Shown here in pieces: positions 25,601 to 33,899 of a stretch of DNA of 64,000 nt; the first letter of the stretch is position 1, and each line of letters starts with the position of its first letter. The stretch is from Lentzea terrae (lineage in GTDB: Bacteria > Actinomycetota > Actinomycetes > Mycobacteriales > Pseudonocardiaceae), in contig NZ_QFWW01000020.1 of assembly GCF_003265345.1 (NCBI RefSeq), positions 311,566-375,565 on the forward strand, read 5' to 3'. Both the position numbers and the translations under genes were made by a program. The notes beneath the pieces are model-generated. The model was not told the DNA's origin, ran no database searches, and saw nothing but the letters and a program-made list of their open reading frames with translations.

Positions 25601-26536
25601 GTGATCGAGACGCTGGAGCCGTTCCGGATCGAGCTGACCGGCTACTGCTACCGCATGCTCGGGTCCGGCTTCGAGGCCGAGGACGCCGTGCAGGAGACCC
25701 TCATGCGCGCGTGGAAGGCTTACTCCAGCTACGACTCCTCGCGCGCCTCTCTTCGCACTTGGCTGTATCGCATCGCTACGAACGTCTGCATCGACATGCA
25801 GCGGTCGGCCCAACGTCGCGCGTTGGCCGTTGACCTGGGGCCTGCTGGGGGCTCATTCGGGTCGCCGTTGCACGAACGGGTGTTTGTTCAGCCCGTGCCT
25901 GATGCGTTGGTGCTGCCCGAGGACCAGGCGATTCGGCGCGAGACTGTTCGGTTGGCGTTCGTGGCGGCTTTGCAGCACCTGCCACCTCGTCAGCGTGCGG
26001 TGTTGATCCTGCGGGACGTGCTGGCTTGGCAGGCTGCCGAGGTCGCTTCGTTGTTGTCGATCTCGGTGGCTTCCGCGAACAGTGCTTTGCAGCGGGCTCG
26101 GGCGACGTTGCAGACCGTTGATCCTGGTGAGCCGTTGAACCCTGCCGATCCGGTGCAGAAGGCGCTGCTCAGGCGGTACTGCGAGGCTTTTGAGCGGCAC
26201 GATGTGCGGACTTTGGTGGCGTTGCTGCACGAGGACGCCACGCTGTCGATGCCGCCGTTCAGGTGGTGGCTGCGGGGGCGGGCCGCGATTTCGGTGGCGT
26301 TGAACGATCCTGCTGCTTCGTGTGCCGGGGCTTGGCTGGTGCCTGTTGCCGCCAATGCGTCGCCTGCGTTCTGGCAGATGCGGCCTGGGATGGATCAGCC
26401 GTTCGGGCTGGTGTTCATCGATGTTCGCGGTGGGCTGGTCACCGGTAGCACGACGTTCCTCAACGTGCCGGAGTTGTTGCCGTTGTTCGGCGCACCGATT
26501 AGTTCTGACGCGCCGCCTCGTATGTTGATGGACTGA
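25601..26536 (+). CDS. ECF sigma factor with C-terminal SnoaL-like domain (SigX5/TIGR02960-like)
   Basis: This 311-residue extracytoplasmic-function sigma factor has region 2 in residues about 8-70 (GYCYRMLGSGFEAEDAVQET and RTWLYRIATNVCIDM) and region 4 at 125-180 (LPPRQRAVLILRDVLAW and the helix-turn-helix EVASLLSISVASANSALQRA). A C-terminal SnoaL/NTF2-like domain of about 110 residues follows, which in such families modulates activity without an anti-sigma factor. It starts at a GTG. The VOC, GNAT and hydrolase genes follow closely on the same strand and may be transcribed with it. No anti-sigma gene is seen. Confidence 0.87.
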   Translation: MIETLEPFRIELTGYCYRMLGSGFEAEDAVQETLMRAWKAYSSYDSSRASLRTWLYRIATNVCIDMQRSAQRRALAVDLGPAGGSFGSPLHERVFVQPVPDALVLPEDQAIRRETVRLAFVAALQHLPPRQRAVLILRDVLAWQAAEVASLLSISVASANSALQRARATLQTVDPGEPLNPADPVQKALLRRYCEAFERHDVRTLVALLHEDATLSMPPFRWWLRGRAAISVALNDPAASCAGAWLVPVAANASPAFWQMRPGMDQPFGLVFIDVRGGLVTGSTTFLNVPELLPLFGAPISSDAPPRMLMD

Positions 26537-26547
26537 GGAGGCGAACC

Positions 26548-26901
26548 ATGGCGATCCAGCCCATCATCGTTACCCCGAACCTGAAGCCCGTGCAGGCGTT
26601 CTACGAGCAGGTTCTCGGCGCGACCGAGGTGTTCCGGTACCCGGAGGTCGGCGACGTGTTCTACAAGACGCTCAAGATCGGCGATGCCGAACTCGGGCTC
26701 GTCGCCGAGGAGGCGGACGTTTCGGCACCTTCGCGGATCACGCTGAGCATCGACGTGGCGGACGTTGACGCGCTGTTGCCGCTGGTCGAGGCTGCTGGCG
26801 GGCGGGTTCTGGGACCGTCCAACGACATGCCGTGGGGGCAACGCGTCGCGCACGTGTTCGATCCGGACGGAAACCCCGTGAACCTCACGCAGGACCTCTA
26901 G
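26548..26901 (+). CDS. VOC-family (glyoxalase-like) protein
   Basis: This 117-residue protein has a single vicinal-oxygen-chelate domain with the paired beta-alpha-beta-beta-beta units; PNLKPVQAFYEQVLGATE and HVFDPDGNPVNLTQ are the usual first and last segments. GGAGG is well placed before the ATG. It follows the sigma factor gene by 11 nt and is probably in its operon. It may be a metal-dependent enzyme or a binding/resistance protein; no substrate can be given. Confidence 0.85.
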   Translation: MAIQPIIVTPNLKPVQAFYEQVLGATEVFRYPEVGDVFYKTLKIGDAELGLVAEEADVSAPSRITLSIDVADVDALLPLVEAAGGRVLGPSNDMPWGQRVAHVFDPDGNPVNLTQDL

Positions 26902-26911
26902 GCTGAGCCGG

Positions 26912-27478
26912 GTGATCCGGATCGTGCCGTCGGACGAGGTGCCTTGGGAGGACGTCAAGGCGATCTTCGACGGGTCCGAGCCGAGCAAGTGCCGCTGCCA
27001 GCGTTACAAGGTCAAGGGCTGGATGTGGCGCGACTCGACGATGGACGAGCGCCTTGCCGCGCACGAGGAGCAGTCGGCGCGTGGTAGTGGGCTGGTGGCC
27101 TATGTGGACGGTCAGCCTGCCGGGTGGGTGGCGGTCGAGCCGCGGTGTGACTACGCGAAGCTCCTCGACATGCCCATTCCCTGGAAGGGCCGTGCCGAGG
27201 ACAAGGATGACGACGGCGTGTGGGCCGTGACGTGTTTTGTGGTGCGCAAAGGGTTCCGTCGGCAGGGGCTCACGTATGAGCTGGCAGCGGCGACCGTGGA
27301 GCATGCTCGAAAGAACGGGGCGCGGGCGGTCGAGGCTTATCCGATGGTCGCCGCGCCTGGGCAGAACGTCACCTGGGGTGAGATGCACGTCGGTGCGCGG
27401 CAGGTGTTCGAGGAGGCCGGGTTCGTGCAGGTCACCCATCCGACCAAACGACGCTTCGTGATGCGGGTGGACTTTTGA
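26912..27478 (+). CDS. GNAT-family N-acetyltransferase
   Basis: This 188-residue acyltransferase has a central acetyl-CoA-binding motif with the strand VWAVTCFVVRKGFRRQGLTY (the R-x-x-G-x pattern) and a later VFEEAGFVQV. The Cys/Arg-rich beginning SKCRCQRYK is common in a subgroup of actinobacterial GNATs. The start is a GTG with a weak ribosome-binding site. The stop overlaps the next ATG by one base (TGATG). The acceptor is unknown. Confidence 0.83.
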   Translation: MIRIVPSDEVPWEDVKAIFDGSEPSKCRCQRYKVKGWMWRDSTMDERLAAHEEQSARGSGLVAYVDGQPAGWVAVEPRCDYAKLLDMPIPWKGRAEDKDDDGVWAVTCFVVRKGFRRQGLTYELAAATVEHARKNGARAVEAYPMVAAPGQNVTWGEMHVGARQVFEEAGFVQVTHPTKRRFVMRVDF

Positions 27479-28326
27479 TGGACTTCGAGGAGATCGTCAT
27501 CCCTACCGAGCGGCTGGCCGTTCCGGCGCTGGCGGCGGGTGAGGGGCCGATTGTGGTGTGTTGGCACGGGTTTCCGGACCATCCGGCGTCGTTCGGGCCG
27601 CTTGCCGAGCGGCTCGTGGCGGCTGGGCGGAGGGTGGTTGCGCCGTTCTTGCGCGGGCATCACCCGTCGACCTTTGACCAGATGCCGTTTGGGGACGGGC
27701 TGACGTTGGCGGTTGACGCGGCGGCGGTCAATGCGGCGTTGTCGGACGGGCCGTTGGACGTCATTGGCCATGACATCGGGGCTGGGGTAGCGGGGCGGCT
27801 TGCGGCGATTCGGCCGGATCTGGTGCGCAGGGTCATCACCATGTCGGTGCCGCCGCCTGCGGCGTTGCGCAACATTTTTGCCGATCCTGCGCAGCAGCAA
27901 CGGTTCTTTTACCTGTTCATGTTTCAGGTGCCTGGGGTTGCCGAGAGTCTGTTGAACGACACGTTGATCGACTACTTGTGGCGGACGTGGTCGCCTGGGC
28001 TGGAAGTGCCGGAGTACGTGCGCGCGATGTACGCGGATCCGAAGGTGAAGGCCAATGCGTTGAAGTTGTATCGGGCCAACTTCGACCGCGCGTTGCATGA
28101 TCCTGAGCTCGCGGAGTTGGCGCGGGTGTCGGAGAAGCCGGCGGAGGTGCCCATGTTGGTGCTTGCGGGCGCGGAGGACGGGTGCATCACGCCGGAGAAC
28201 TACGCCGACGCCGCCGCGGGTCTCGCCGCTGGGTCGCGGGTCGAGATCGTGGCGGACGCCGGGCATTTTTTGCAGTTAGACCGCCCCGACGAGGTCGCGG
28301 CGCTCGCGCTTGGCTGGTTGCGCTGA
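27478..28326 (+). CDS. alpha/beta hydrolase (epoxide hydrolase/dehalogenase-like)
   Basis: This 282-residue hydrolase carries HGFPDHPASF as oxyanion loop, the nucleophile Asp in VIGHDIGAGVA and the catalytic His in DAGHFLQLD. An Asp nucleophile points to epoxide hydrolases or haloalkane dehalogenases rather than esterases. It is coupled to the GNAT gene by a 1-nt overlap. A TTA leucine codon stands at 28276-28278, where the gene also begins to overlap the convergent membrane-protein gene (51 nt). Codons in this operon end in T or G more often than in neighbouring genes. Confidence 0.83.
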   Translation: MDFEEIVIPTERLAVPALAAGEGPIVVCWHGFPDHPASFGPLAERLVAAGRRVVAPFLRGHHPSTFDQMPFGDGLTLAVDAAAVNAALSDGPLDVIGHDIGAGVAGRLAAIRPDLVRRVITMSVPPPAALRNIFADPAQQQRFFYLFMFQVPGVAESLLNDTLIDYLWRTWSPGLEVPEYVRAMYADPKVKANALKLYRANFDRALHDPELAELARVSEKPAEVPMLVLAGAEDGCITPENYADAAAGLAAGSRVEIVADAGHFLQLDRPDEVAALALGWLR

Positions 28327-28821
28327 CTTGCGGATGCGGCCCCAGGGCTTGAAGACCGAGAGGATGTAGGCGAACAGCAGCAGGGTCGGGGCTACCACTA
28401 CCGGGTGCATGATGTCGGAGGGGATCACGGCGGTCGGGTCGCCGGCCAGCATGCGCTTGCCGATCTTGGCCGCCTCGGCTACTCCTGGGCGCAGCGAGAA
28501 GGCGATGAGCAGGGACATGCCGACGTTCATGAAGAGCTTGATGGCCACCCACCAGTACTTCACCAGGCCGTACTTGCTGCCGACGCCCAGGACTACGCCG
28601 GAGATCATGCAGACCACGCTGGCGCCGAACATCGGCCAGATCGCGAAGAGGTCGATGGCCTGGATTGCTACTCCGGCGGTGTTCGCGTCCTCAGTGGACA
28701 GTGCGACCACGACCAGGATGCCCAGGGCAAGGTCGATGCCCAGCCACGCCGCCGCCGACAGGACGTGCACTAGCAGCACGGCCTTGCGGGCGCGGCCGCT
28801 GAGCTTGCGGGTGGTAGTCAT
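28276..28821 (-). CDS. DUF2269-type membrane protein
   Basis: This 181-residue integral membrane protein has four helices, roughly at residues 13-36, 55-77, 88-108 and 140-158. The first contains HVLSAAAWLGIDLALG, the pattern usual for DUF2269/CopD-like small membrane proteins. The C-terminal tail is basic. It overlaps the convergent hydrolase gene by 51 nt and lies about 70 nt upstream of the next gene on the other side. No function is known. Confidence 0.78.
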   Translation of the reverse strand: MTTTRKLSGRARKAVLLVHVLSAAAWLGIDLALGILVVVALSTEDANTAGVAIQAIDLFAIWPMFGASVVCMISGVVLGVGSKYGLVKYWWVAIKLFMNVGMSLLIAFSLRPGVAEAAKIGKRMLAGDPTAVIPSDIMHPVVVAPTLLLFAYILSVFKPWGRIRKSAQPAKRERRDLVGAV

Positions 28822-28889
28822 CGCGGTGCACTCCTTCGCTCGTGATGTCGCGTCTTACTCTCGCGACCACGAGCACCCGCATCATCCGC

Positions 28890-29771
28890 TCACGTTCTGA
28901 TCTCACGTACGTCAGATTGCGTACGTTCCGCTGCGTCGACGGTGTGGGAGAGCAGCAGCGTCGTGGTGACCGGGCCTACGCCGCCGGGCACGGGCGTCAG
29001 CGCGCCGGCTACCCGTTCTACCTCTGCCGCGTCGACGTCGCCCAGCAGGCTTCCGTCGTCGGACGGTGTGGTGCCCACGTCGATGACCACCGCGCCCGGC
29101 GCTACGTGGGCCGCGTTGATCAGGCCTGGTTTGCCTACCGCCACGACCACGACGTCGGCCTGGGAGGTGTGGGCTGCGAGGTCGGCAGTGCGGGAGTGGC
29201 AGACGGTCACGGTGGCGCGGCGCTCGAGCAGGAGGAGTGCTGCTGGCGTGCCTACGACGGTTGAGCGGCCGACCACCGCCACGTTTCGGCCTTCCAAGGG
29301 GACGCCGTGGTGGTCGAGGAGCGCTAAAACGGCTTCGGCTGTCGCGGGGGCGAAGCCGGGCTGACCTGCCGCTAGCCGGCCGAGGCTCGCGGGGTTCGCG
29401 CCGTCCACGTCCTTGCTCGGGTCGATCTCGCCCGCGAGGTCCGCCAGCGCGATGCCCGGCGGCAGAGGTGTCTGCAGGATGATGCCGTGCACGCTCGGGT
29501 CTTGGCTCAGATCGCGCAGGACGGCCCGGATGCGCGCCGCCGACGCCCACGGGCCCAGGTCGGCGATGTCGCAGTCGATTCCGACGGCCGCGGCGGCCTT
29601 GGCGATCGAACGGACGTACCAGAGGCTCGACTCGTCGTCTGTGGCCGTCACGACGACCAGCTTGGTGGGGGTGCCGAGGGCGGCCACCCGCTCGGTGGTG
29701 CGGCGGCGGATCTCGGCGGCGAGGTGCTTGCCGGTCAACGGGGTCGCGATCTGCGGTTCGGTCGTGGTCAT
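28890..29771 (-). CDS. folD: FolD-type methylenetetrahydrofolate dehydrogenase lacking the cyclohydrolase lysine
   Basis: This 293-residue FolD-family protein oxidises methylene-THF to methenyl-THF with NAD(P). The NADP site is VVGRSTVVGTP, and Q100 (ILQTPLPPG) and KDVDG are conserved. The residue that should be the cyclohydrolase lysine (K54 in E. coli, K56 in human) is isoleucine here: WYVRSIAKAAAAVGI, I56, codon 29604-29606. The enzyme is therefore expected to keep the dehydrogenase but to have lost the cyclohydrolase step. The ATG overlaps the stop of the cyclodeaminase-type gene by 4 nt. It is the last gene of purU-fchA-folD. Confidence 0.9.
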   Translation of the reverse strand: MTTTEPQIATPLTGKHLAAEIRRRTTERVAALGTPTKLVVVTATDDESSLWYVRSIAKAAAAVGIDCDIADLGPWASAARIRAVLRDLSQDPSVHGIILQTPLPPGIALADLAGEIDPSKDVDGANPASLGRLAAGQPGFAPATAEAVLALLDHHGVPLEGRNVAVVGRSTVVGTPAALLLLERRATVTVCHSRTADLAAHTSQADVVVVAVGKPGLINAAHVAPGAVVIDVGTTPSDDGSLLGDVDAAEVERVAGALTPVPGGVGPVTTTLLLSHTVDAAERTQSDVREIRT

Positions 29772-30400
29772 GCAGCGAGTTCCTCCCGTACGGCGGCGGT
29801 CACCTGCTCCGCTCGGTTCACGATCAGGTCGACGGAACGGATCGACGTCAACAGGGCCGGGTCCGGGCTTCCGTTCAGGTTGACCTCGATGTTCACGCGC
29901 GCGGTGGTCGCGGCCGCCCGCGCCGCCTCGGCCGCCGCGGCCACGTCGGTGATCACCGAGCGGTTGCCGATCGGGGTCAGGCGCTCCGCGAGTGTCACGA
30001 TGGCGCCGGCGACCTCGATGACAGCGACGGGTGGCCCGCACGCGCCCTTCAGAGCGAGCGCGATCGCCTCGCGGCGGCCTTCGGCGTCGCGCGGCAGGGC
30101 GTAGGCGTTCGCGACAGCGGTGAACGCGGCCGCGTCGTCCTCCGCCAGCTGCAACGCCTTCTGCCGCAACTGGTCTGCGGCCGTGAGGATTTCGGAGATC
30201 TCTTCGGCGTGCGCGGCGAACCGGGCGCTGTCGCTGTAGCGGGCGACCATCGCCACCAGTGCCGCTGCTTGCGCCGCGTGCACCGCCGCGGTCGCGCCGC
30301 CGCCTGGGGCCGGCACCCGTGCCGCGAGGTCGGTCAGGAAGTCGTCGAGGGTCTGGCCGCGCATCAACACTCCGTCCGCAGTCACATCATCTGGAGTCAT
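29768..30400 (-). CDS. FTCD_C-type methenyl-THF cyclohydrolase / cyclodeaminase
   Basis: This 210-residue single-domain protein of the formiminotransferase-cyclodeaminase C-terminal family has ARVPAPGGGATAA at the folate site and TPIGNRSVITDVAAAAE near the end. There is no formiminotransferase domain or histidine-degradation gene nearby. Such free-standing proteins (FchA type) act as methenyl-THF cyclohydrolase in C1 metabolism. Placed between purU and a FolD with a missing cyclohydrolase lysine, it most likely supplies that step. The ATG at 30400 overlaps the purU stop by 4 nt; an ATG at 30364 is an alternative start. Confidence 0.85.
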   Translation of the reverse strand: MTPDDVTADGVLMRGQTLDDFLTDLAARVPAPGGGATAAVHAAQAAALVAMVARYSDSARFAAHAEEISEILTAADQLRQKALQLAEDDAAAFTAVANAYALPRDAEGRREAIALALKGACGPPVAVIEVAGAIVTLAERLTPIGNRSVITDVAAAAEAARAAATTARVNIEVNLNGSPDPALLTSIRSVDLIVNRAEQVTAAVREELAA

Positions 30401-31242
30401 CGGAAGACGACAGTGCCGTTGCCGTTGAGGAGCACGCGGTGCTCGCAGTGCCAGCGCACCGCACGGGACAGGGCCAGCGCCTCGGCGTCGCGGCCCGCTG
30501 AGGTGAGCGCTCGCGGGTCGTACGAGTGGTCGACGCGCAGCACCTCCTGCTCGATGATCGGGCCCTCGTCGAGGTCCGGCGTGACGTAGTGCGCCGTGGC
30601 GCCCACGTACTTCACGCCCCGGTCGTACGCCTGGTGGTACGGCTTGGCGCCCTTGAACCCCGGCAGGAACGAGTGGTGGATGTTGATCACTCGGCCGGCG
30701 AGCTTCGCGCACAGGTCGTTGGACAGCACCTGCATGTAGCGCGCCAGCACCACCAGGTCGGCCTGGTACTCCTCGACCAGTTCGAGCAGGCGTTGCTCGG
30801 CGAGGTGCTTGGTGTCGGCGGTGTTGGGCACGTGCACGAAGTCGAGCCCGGCCGCTTCCGCCATCGGACGCAGATCTTCGTGGTTGGACACCACCGCGGC
30901 GATCTCGCCACCGAGACTGCCCGCCCGCCACCGGAACAGCAGGTCGTTCAGGCAGTGACCGGCCTTCGACACCATCACCAGCACGCGCGGCTGCCGCTCG
31001 TCCCACAGGTCGAAGTCCATCTCGAACTCGCTCGCCACCGCCGCGAACTCCCGTGCGAGATCGTCCACTTCGGCGTCGGCACACGAGAACGCCGTGCGCA
31101 GGAACAACTTTCCCCGCACGTCGTCGTCGAACTGCTGGTGCTGCACGATGTCGCAGCCGTGGTCGACCAGGAACGAGGTCACCGCGTGGACGATGCCGGC
31201 CCGCTCGGGGCAGTTCAGGGTCAGGGTGAAATGTCGCGCCAC
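30397..31242 (-). CDS. purU: formyltetrahydrofolate deformylase
   Basis: This 281-residue PurU hydrolyses 10-formyl-THF to formate and THF, recycling the folate that accepts C1 units from demethylation. It has an N-terminal ACT domain (residues 1-85, LNCPERAGIVHAVT) and a formyltransferase domain with the Asn/His/Asp set in INIHHSFLPGFKGAKPY and ATAHYVTPDLDEGPII. It starts at a GTG behind GAGGAG. It is separated from the sox operon by 64 bp that hold a candidate FCD-regulator site, so it heads its own transcript. Confidence 0.92.
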   Translation of the reverse strand: MARHFTLTLNCPERAGIVHAVTSFLVDHGCDIVQHQQFDDDVRGKLFLRTAFSCADAEVDDLAREFAAVASEFEMDFDLWDERQPRVLVMVSKAGHCLNDLLFRWRAGSLGGEIAAVVSNHEDLRPMAEAAGLDFVHVPNTADTKHLAEQRLLELVEEYQADLVVLARYMQVLSNDLCAKLAGRVINIHHSFLPGFKGAKPYHQAYDRGVKYVGATAHYVTPDLDEGPIIEQEVLRVDHSYDPRALTSAGRDAEALALSRAVRWHCEHRVLLNGNGTVVFR

Positions 31243-31267
31243 GACGGGCTCCTCGTCCTGGTAGCGG

Positions 31268-31281
31268 ACTGATATATTAAG
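31268..31281. promoter_or_regulatory. candidate GntR/FCD regulator site before purU
   Basis: ACTGATATATTAAG shares the half-site ACTGATATA with the reverse complement of the near-palindrome at 38862-38875. It lies in the 64-bp gap before purU. The second half is degenerate. Confidence 0.45.
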
Positions 31282-31306
31282 CTCACACTACATGAGAAGG
31301 TGGCAC

Positions 31307-32566
31307 TCAGCCAACGAAAGTCGGGACTTTCGCGCTGGGCGTAAGGCTCGTCACCGCGCGTGCCTTCGTCAGGCACTCCTGCCACTCCGCCTCGGGGTCG
31401 GAGTCGATCGTGATGCCGCCGCCGACGCCGAGCACGGCTCGGCTTCCGGTCACTTCGACCGTGCGGATGGCCACGTTGAGTTCCAGCCCCGCAGGAGATG
31501 CGAGGCCGACAGCGCCGCAGTAGGCGCCGCGTGGTGCGCTCTCCCACTGGCGGATGTAGCGACAAGCAGAGGATTTCGGTGCGCCGGTAACGGATCCCGG
31601 CGGGAAGATCGCGGTTACGACGTCCAGATCGGAGACATCGGTGTGGCCGGACACAGTGGACACCAGGTGCCAGACACCTGGTGCGGGACGAACCTGCAGC
31701 AGCTCGGGAACGGTGACGCTGCCTGGCCGGCAGACGCGTCCGAGGTCGTTGCGCACGAGGTCGACGATCATGATGTTCTCGGCGACCTCCTTCTCGGACT
31801 GCAGCAACAGAGCTGGGTTCGCGGACCGGGGCAGTGTGCCTTTGATCGGGCTGGACCGGACTTCGTCGCCGTGCCGGGAGAGGAAGAGTTCTGGGGAGAA
31901 CGAGGCCACGCCACCGAGGAATGCGCCGCGTTCTGGAGTGGTCGCCTCGATGCCGTCCGCGAACAGGTCGACCGGGGATCCGCGAAACTCGCCGATGAAC
32001 CTCGTGCAGACACAGGTTTGGTAGACCTCGCCGGCGGTGATCGCGGCGAGACAGGCGCGGATCGCGGCCAGGTGCGCGGTGCGGTCAGGTGGGGTCCAGT
32101 CGATCGCCCAGTGGTGGGCGGCATCGCCGAAGCGGACCGCGTCGCGGAGGTCTGGAGGGCACGGCTGACCGGTCAGGCTTTCGAACCACCAGCAGGACTG
32201 GTCGTCCAGGCGGAGAACGGAGTCGGCCCAGGCACCGGTGATGTCGAGGGCACCATGCACATCCGGGATGGCTGGGGTGTCTGAGGGGACTTCCGGGTAG
32301 CGGATCCCGAGAAACCACCCTCCGCCCACAAACCCTTTTCCCTGAAGGGGTTCCCGACCTGACTGCCGCCACGTGGTCGACAGCGCCACCCGTGCGTCCA
32401 CCGGCCCGACGCCCAAACTCGGCGCCAAGACCGCACGCGACCCGAACCACGACCCGGTCAGAGCCGCCGGCGGCGCGATCCCAGAGCGCTCAGCCCGCCG
32501 TGCCAGCGCCCGCAACACAGCGGGCGCCGACGCGCCGGCGCCCAGGCGTTCAGCACTCGACGACAT
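31307..32566 (-). CDS. pabB: aminodeoxychorismate synthase component I
   Basis: This 419-residue chorismate-binding enzyme of the PabB/TrpE family carries the PIKGT motif (SSPIKGTLPR), whose lysine marks aminodeoxychorismate synthase; TrpE proteins have PIAGT. Also present are IMIVDLVRNDLGRVC, FPPGSVTGAPK and GVGGGITIDSDPEAEW. It makes the precursor of p-aminobenzoate, hence folate. The ATG lies 17 nt inside the end of sdaA, so it is coupled to the sox operon. No glutamine amidotransferase gene (pabA) or lyase follows. Supply of folate for demethylation is the likely reason for the location. Confidence 0.88.
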   Translation of the reverse strand: MSSSAERLGAGASAPAVLRALARRAERSGIAPPAALTGSWFGSRAVLAPSLGVGPVDARVALSTTWRQSGREPLQGKGFVGGGWFLGIRYPEVPSDTPAIPDVHGALDITGAWADSVLRLDDQSCWWFESLTGQPCPPDLRDAVRFGDAAHHWAIDWTPPDRTAHLAAIRACLAAITAGEVYQTCVCTRFIGEFRGSPVDLFADGIEATTPERGAFLGGVASFSPELFLSRHGDEVRSSPIKGTLPRSANPALLLQSEKEVAENIMIVDLVRNDLGRVCRPGSVTVPELLQVRPAPGVWHLVSTVSGHTDVSDLDVVTAIFPPGSVTGAPKSSACRYIRQWESAPRGAYCGAVGLASPAGLELNVAIRTVEVTGSRAVLGVGGGITIDSDPEAEWQECLTKARAVTSLTPSAKVPTFVG

Positions 32567-33899
32567 TGAGGGCCAACCCGCCGCGAGCGGTCTCCTTGTA
32601 CTTGTCCTTCATGTCCGCGCCGGTCTCACGCATCGTCTTGATCGCCTTGTCCAGCGACACGTGGTGCGTGCCGTCGCCGCGCACGGACATGCGGGCGGCG
32701 GTGATCGCCTTGATGGACGCGATGGCGTTGCGTTCGATGCACGGAATCTGCACCAGGCCGCCGACCGGGTCGCAGGTCAGGCCCAGGTTGTGCTCGATGC
32801 CGATCTCGGCGGCGTTCTCCACCTGCTCTGGCGTGCCGCCGAGCACTTCGGCGAGTCCTGCCGCGGCCATCGAGCACGCCGACCCGACCTCGCCCTGGCA
32901 CCCGACCTCGGCCCCCGAAATGGAAGCGTTCTGCTTGAACAACATGCCGACGGCGCCTGCGGTCAGCAGGAACCGCACCACCCCGTCGTCTGACGCGCCG
33001 GGCACGAACCGCGTGTAGTAGTGCAGCACCGCGGGGATGATTCCCGCCGCACCGTTGGTCGGCGCCGTCACGACGCGGCCGCCTGCCGCGTTCTCCTCGT
33101 TCACGGCAAGAGCGAACAGTGTGACCCATTCCATGGCGCGCAACGGATCCGAGGTCTCGCCCGCCGCCACCAGCTGTTCGTGCAACGACAAGGCGCGCCG
33201 CCGGACCTTCAGACCGCCCGGCAACACCCCAGGAGTCGAACACCCGCGCGAGACGCACTGGCGCATGACGTCCCAGATCGCGAGCAGGCCGGAGCGGACT
33301 TCCTCTTCGGAGCGCCAGGCCAGTTCATTGGCCAGCACGAGAGAGCTGATCGAAAGACCGGAAGAACGAGTGTGGGCCAGCAGCTCGTCGCCGGTGGAGA
33401 ACGGAAACGGGAGCGGGGTCTGGTCCTCGACCAGAGCGCCGGAGTCCTCGTCGACGACGAAACCGCCGCCCACCGAGTAGTACGTGCGCTCGGAGACGAG
33501 GGCACCGGAGCGGTCGAAGGCGCGGAAAACCATGCCGTTGCTGTGGAAGGAGAGTCGCTTGTTGCGGTGCAGCACCACGTCGTCGGCGGCGGAGAACTCG
33601 ATCACGTGGCCGGCCAGTTCCAGCTTGCCGGTCTCCACGACGGCGGTGACCACGGGCTCGGCGAGGACCGGGTCGACGGTGTCCGGGGCGTGTCCGGAGA
33701 GACCGAGCACGACAGCCTTCACGCTGCCGTGCCCGTGGCCGGTGGCGCCCAGCGAGCCGAACAGCTCGACTCGCACGGACCAGACGCGCGCCACCTCAAG
33801 GGAGTCCACGAAGGACTTGGCCGCGCGCATCGGGCCGACCGTGTGCGAGCTGGACGGCCCGATGCCGACCTTGAACAGGTCGAACACGCTCAGGCTCAC
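32550..33899 (-). CDS. sdaA: L-serine ammonia-lyase, iron-sulfur type
   Basis: This 449-residue single-chain serine dehydratase converts L-serine to pyruvate and ammonia. The 4Fe-4S cysteines are C334 (EVGCQGE), C376 (LTCDPVGG) and C387 (QIPCIERNA), with the spacing of the Legionella enzyme. The SSSHTVGPMRAA segment of the N-terminal beta domain and TAPTNGAAGI are conserved. It starts at GTG 33899, overlapping the soxG stop by 4 nt. It completes the path betaine - sarcosine - glycine - serine - pyruvate. Oxygen-sensitive clusters make this activity dependent on iron supply. Confidence 0.93.
   Translation of the reverse strand: MSLSVFDLFKVGIGPSSSHTVGPMRAAKSFVDSLEVARVWSVRVELFGSLGATGHGHGSVKAVVLGLSGHAPDTVDPVLAEPVVTAVVETGKLELAGHVIEFSAADDVVLHRNKRLSFHSNGMVFRAFDRSGALVSERTYYSVGGGFVVDEDSGALVEDQTPLPFPFSTGDELLAHTRSSGLSISSLVLANELAWRSEEEVRSGLLAIWDVMRQCVSRGCSTPGVLPGGLKVRRRALSLHEQLVAAGETSDPLRAMEWVTLFALAVNEENAAGGRVVTAPTNGAAGIIPAVLHYYTRFVPGASDDGVVRFLLTAGAVGMLFKQNASISGAEVGCQGEVGSACSMAAAGLAEVLGGTPEQVENAAEIGIEHNLGLTCDPVGGLVQIPCIERNAIASIKAITAARMSVRGDGTHHVSLDKAIKTMRETGADMKDKYKETARGGLALNVVEC

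Noticed and set aside
28890..29771. Ordinary bifunctional FolD
   Set aside because: The cyclohydrolase lysine is absent by motif position and a separate cyclohydrolase gene is adjacent, so only the dehydrogenase function is claimed.
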